Shown piece after piece: positions 63,871 to 64,000 of a DNA stretch of 64,000 nt. The notes under the pieces were generated by a model that saw nothing but the letters and a program-made list of their open reading frames with translations, did not search any database and was not told the origin of the DNA. Every line of letters begins with the position of its first letter. Position 1 is the stretch's first letter. The stretch is taken from assembly GCA_039794245.1 (NCBI GenBank), contig JBDIVS010000001.1, positions 144,065-208,064 on the forward strand. Direction: 5' to 3'. Position numbers and translations under genes: made by a program. This DNA comes from DAITQM01 sp039794245 (lineage in GTDB: Bacteria > Pseudomonadota > Gammaproteobacteria > Xanthomonadales > Wenzhouxiangellaceae).

Positions 63871-64000
63871 GCAGTCATTCCAGGCCGTACTTCCCACCTC
63901 TCAATTTACCCGGTAACCTGTCGGCCTGGTTGATTGACAGGAGGATTGGGCATGAGTGTAACCGGAAAGGGCCGGATTCGGCGTTCGGTGACGGATTGGC
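63867..64000 (+). mobile_element. Left end of a probable IS66-family element
   Basis: The sequence starts GTAAGC, the usual IS66-family terminus, exactly at the methyltransferase truncation. 85 bp later a small gene starts in the position of IS66 tnpA. Only the first 134 bp are in the window, so the right end and transposase were not seen. Confidence 0.55.
63952..64000 (+). CDS. Start of a short gene, possibly IS66 accessory protein TnpA (partial)
   Basis: ATG at 63952 with AGGAGG upstream (CAGGAGGATTGGGC). Only MSVTGKGRIRRSVTDW is visible. The Arg-rich start and DW fit the N-terminus of IS66 TnpA (WxxLIxRFExSGLS), but the fragment is too short to prove it. Confidence 0.45.
   Translation, partial: MSVTGKGRIRRSVTDW

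Overview
The window is high-GC chromosomal DNA (core genes have strongly GC-biased third positions). It probably comes from a gammaproteobacterium, perhaps of the Chromatiales/Competibacter type. I base this on an E. coli-length cobalamin-dependent MetH (1226 aa), NsrR, a PatZ-like acetyl-CoA-synthetase/GNAT protein, RimO, RimK, FadB/FadI-like beta-oxidation proteins and a CcmABC cytochrome c maturation cluster. Genus-level assignment is not possible by eye.

Layout. 1-4.6 kb: ABC exporter operon (HlyD-type adaptor, LolD-like ATPase, two FtsX-like permeases, methyltransferase). 4.6-9.5 kb: HIT protein, SDR, heat-shock Hsp20 with sigma-32 promoter and ROSE-like thermometer, M13 lipoprotein peptidase, BtuF-like protein. 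9.5-13.9 kb: an RNA candidate, then a module of two decayed genes (subtilase, FG-GAP protein) bracketed by inverted copies of a short repeat element. 14-31 kb: housekeeping genes (ArsR-methyltransferase and metH, guaB/guaA, fumC/pruA, purB, nsrR, crcB, aspartyl hydroxylase, ung). 31-38 kb: two DUF6502 paralogues, asnB, an orphan terminator marking an RNA candidate, SDR, rimO, CDF transporter. 38.1-41.5 kb: a conservon-like operon (roadblock, GTPase, winged-helix-like protein, second roadblock-like protein, and an ABC-ATPase/tyrosine-phosphatase fusion) opposite a Cys-rich LuxR regulator. 42-50 kb: VIT1/CCC1 transporter, fadB/fadI, Pat. 50-58 kb: alkB, Xre-RES toxin-antitoxin pair, zinc protease plus rimK, a group II intron scar, POT transporter, kynA, amino acid permease. 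58-60.6 kb: ccmA, a tandem repeat array, ccmB, ccmC. 60.6-63.3 kb: integron remnant with a truncated integrase and three gene cassettes whose attC sites can be read base by base. 63.3-64 kb: a DNA methyltransferase gene cut by what looks like an IS66-type element.

The two most distinctive themes are these. First, a non-coding terminal-inverted-repeat element (CCCAACAGTTGCATAAAT ends; 179-bp and 233-bp forms; five copies) sits exactly at gene ends. It supplies the only visible start codon of guaA and the stop codons of other genes. Second, the signalling operon at 38-41.5 kb combines a MglA/CvnD-like GTPase, roadblock proteins and an unusual ATPase-phosphatase fusion. Several genes near mobile elements carry single-base lesions, while the core genes are intact.
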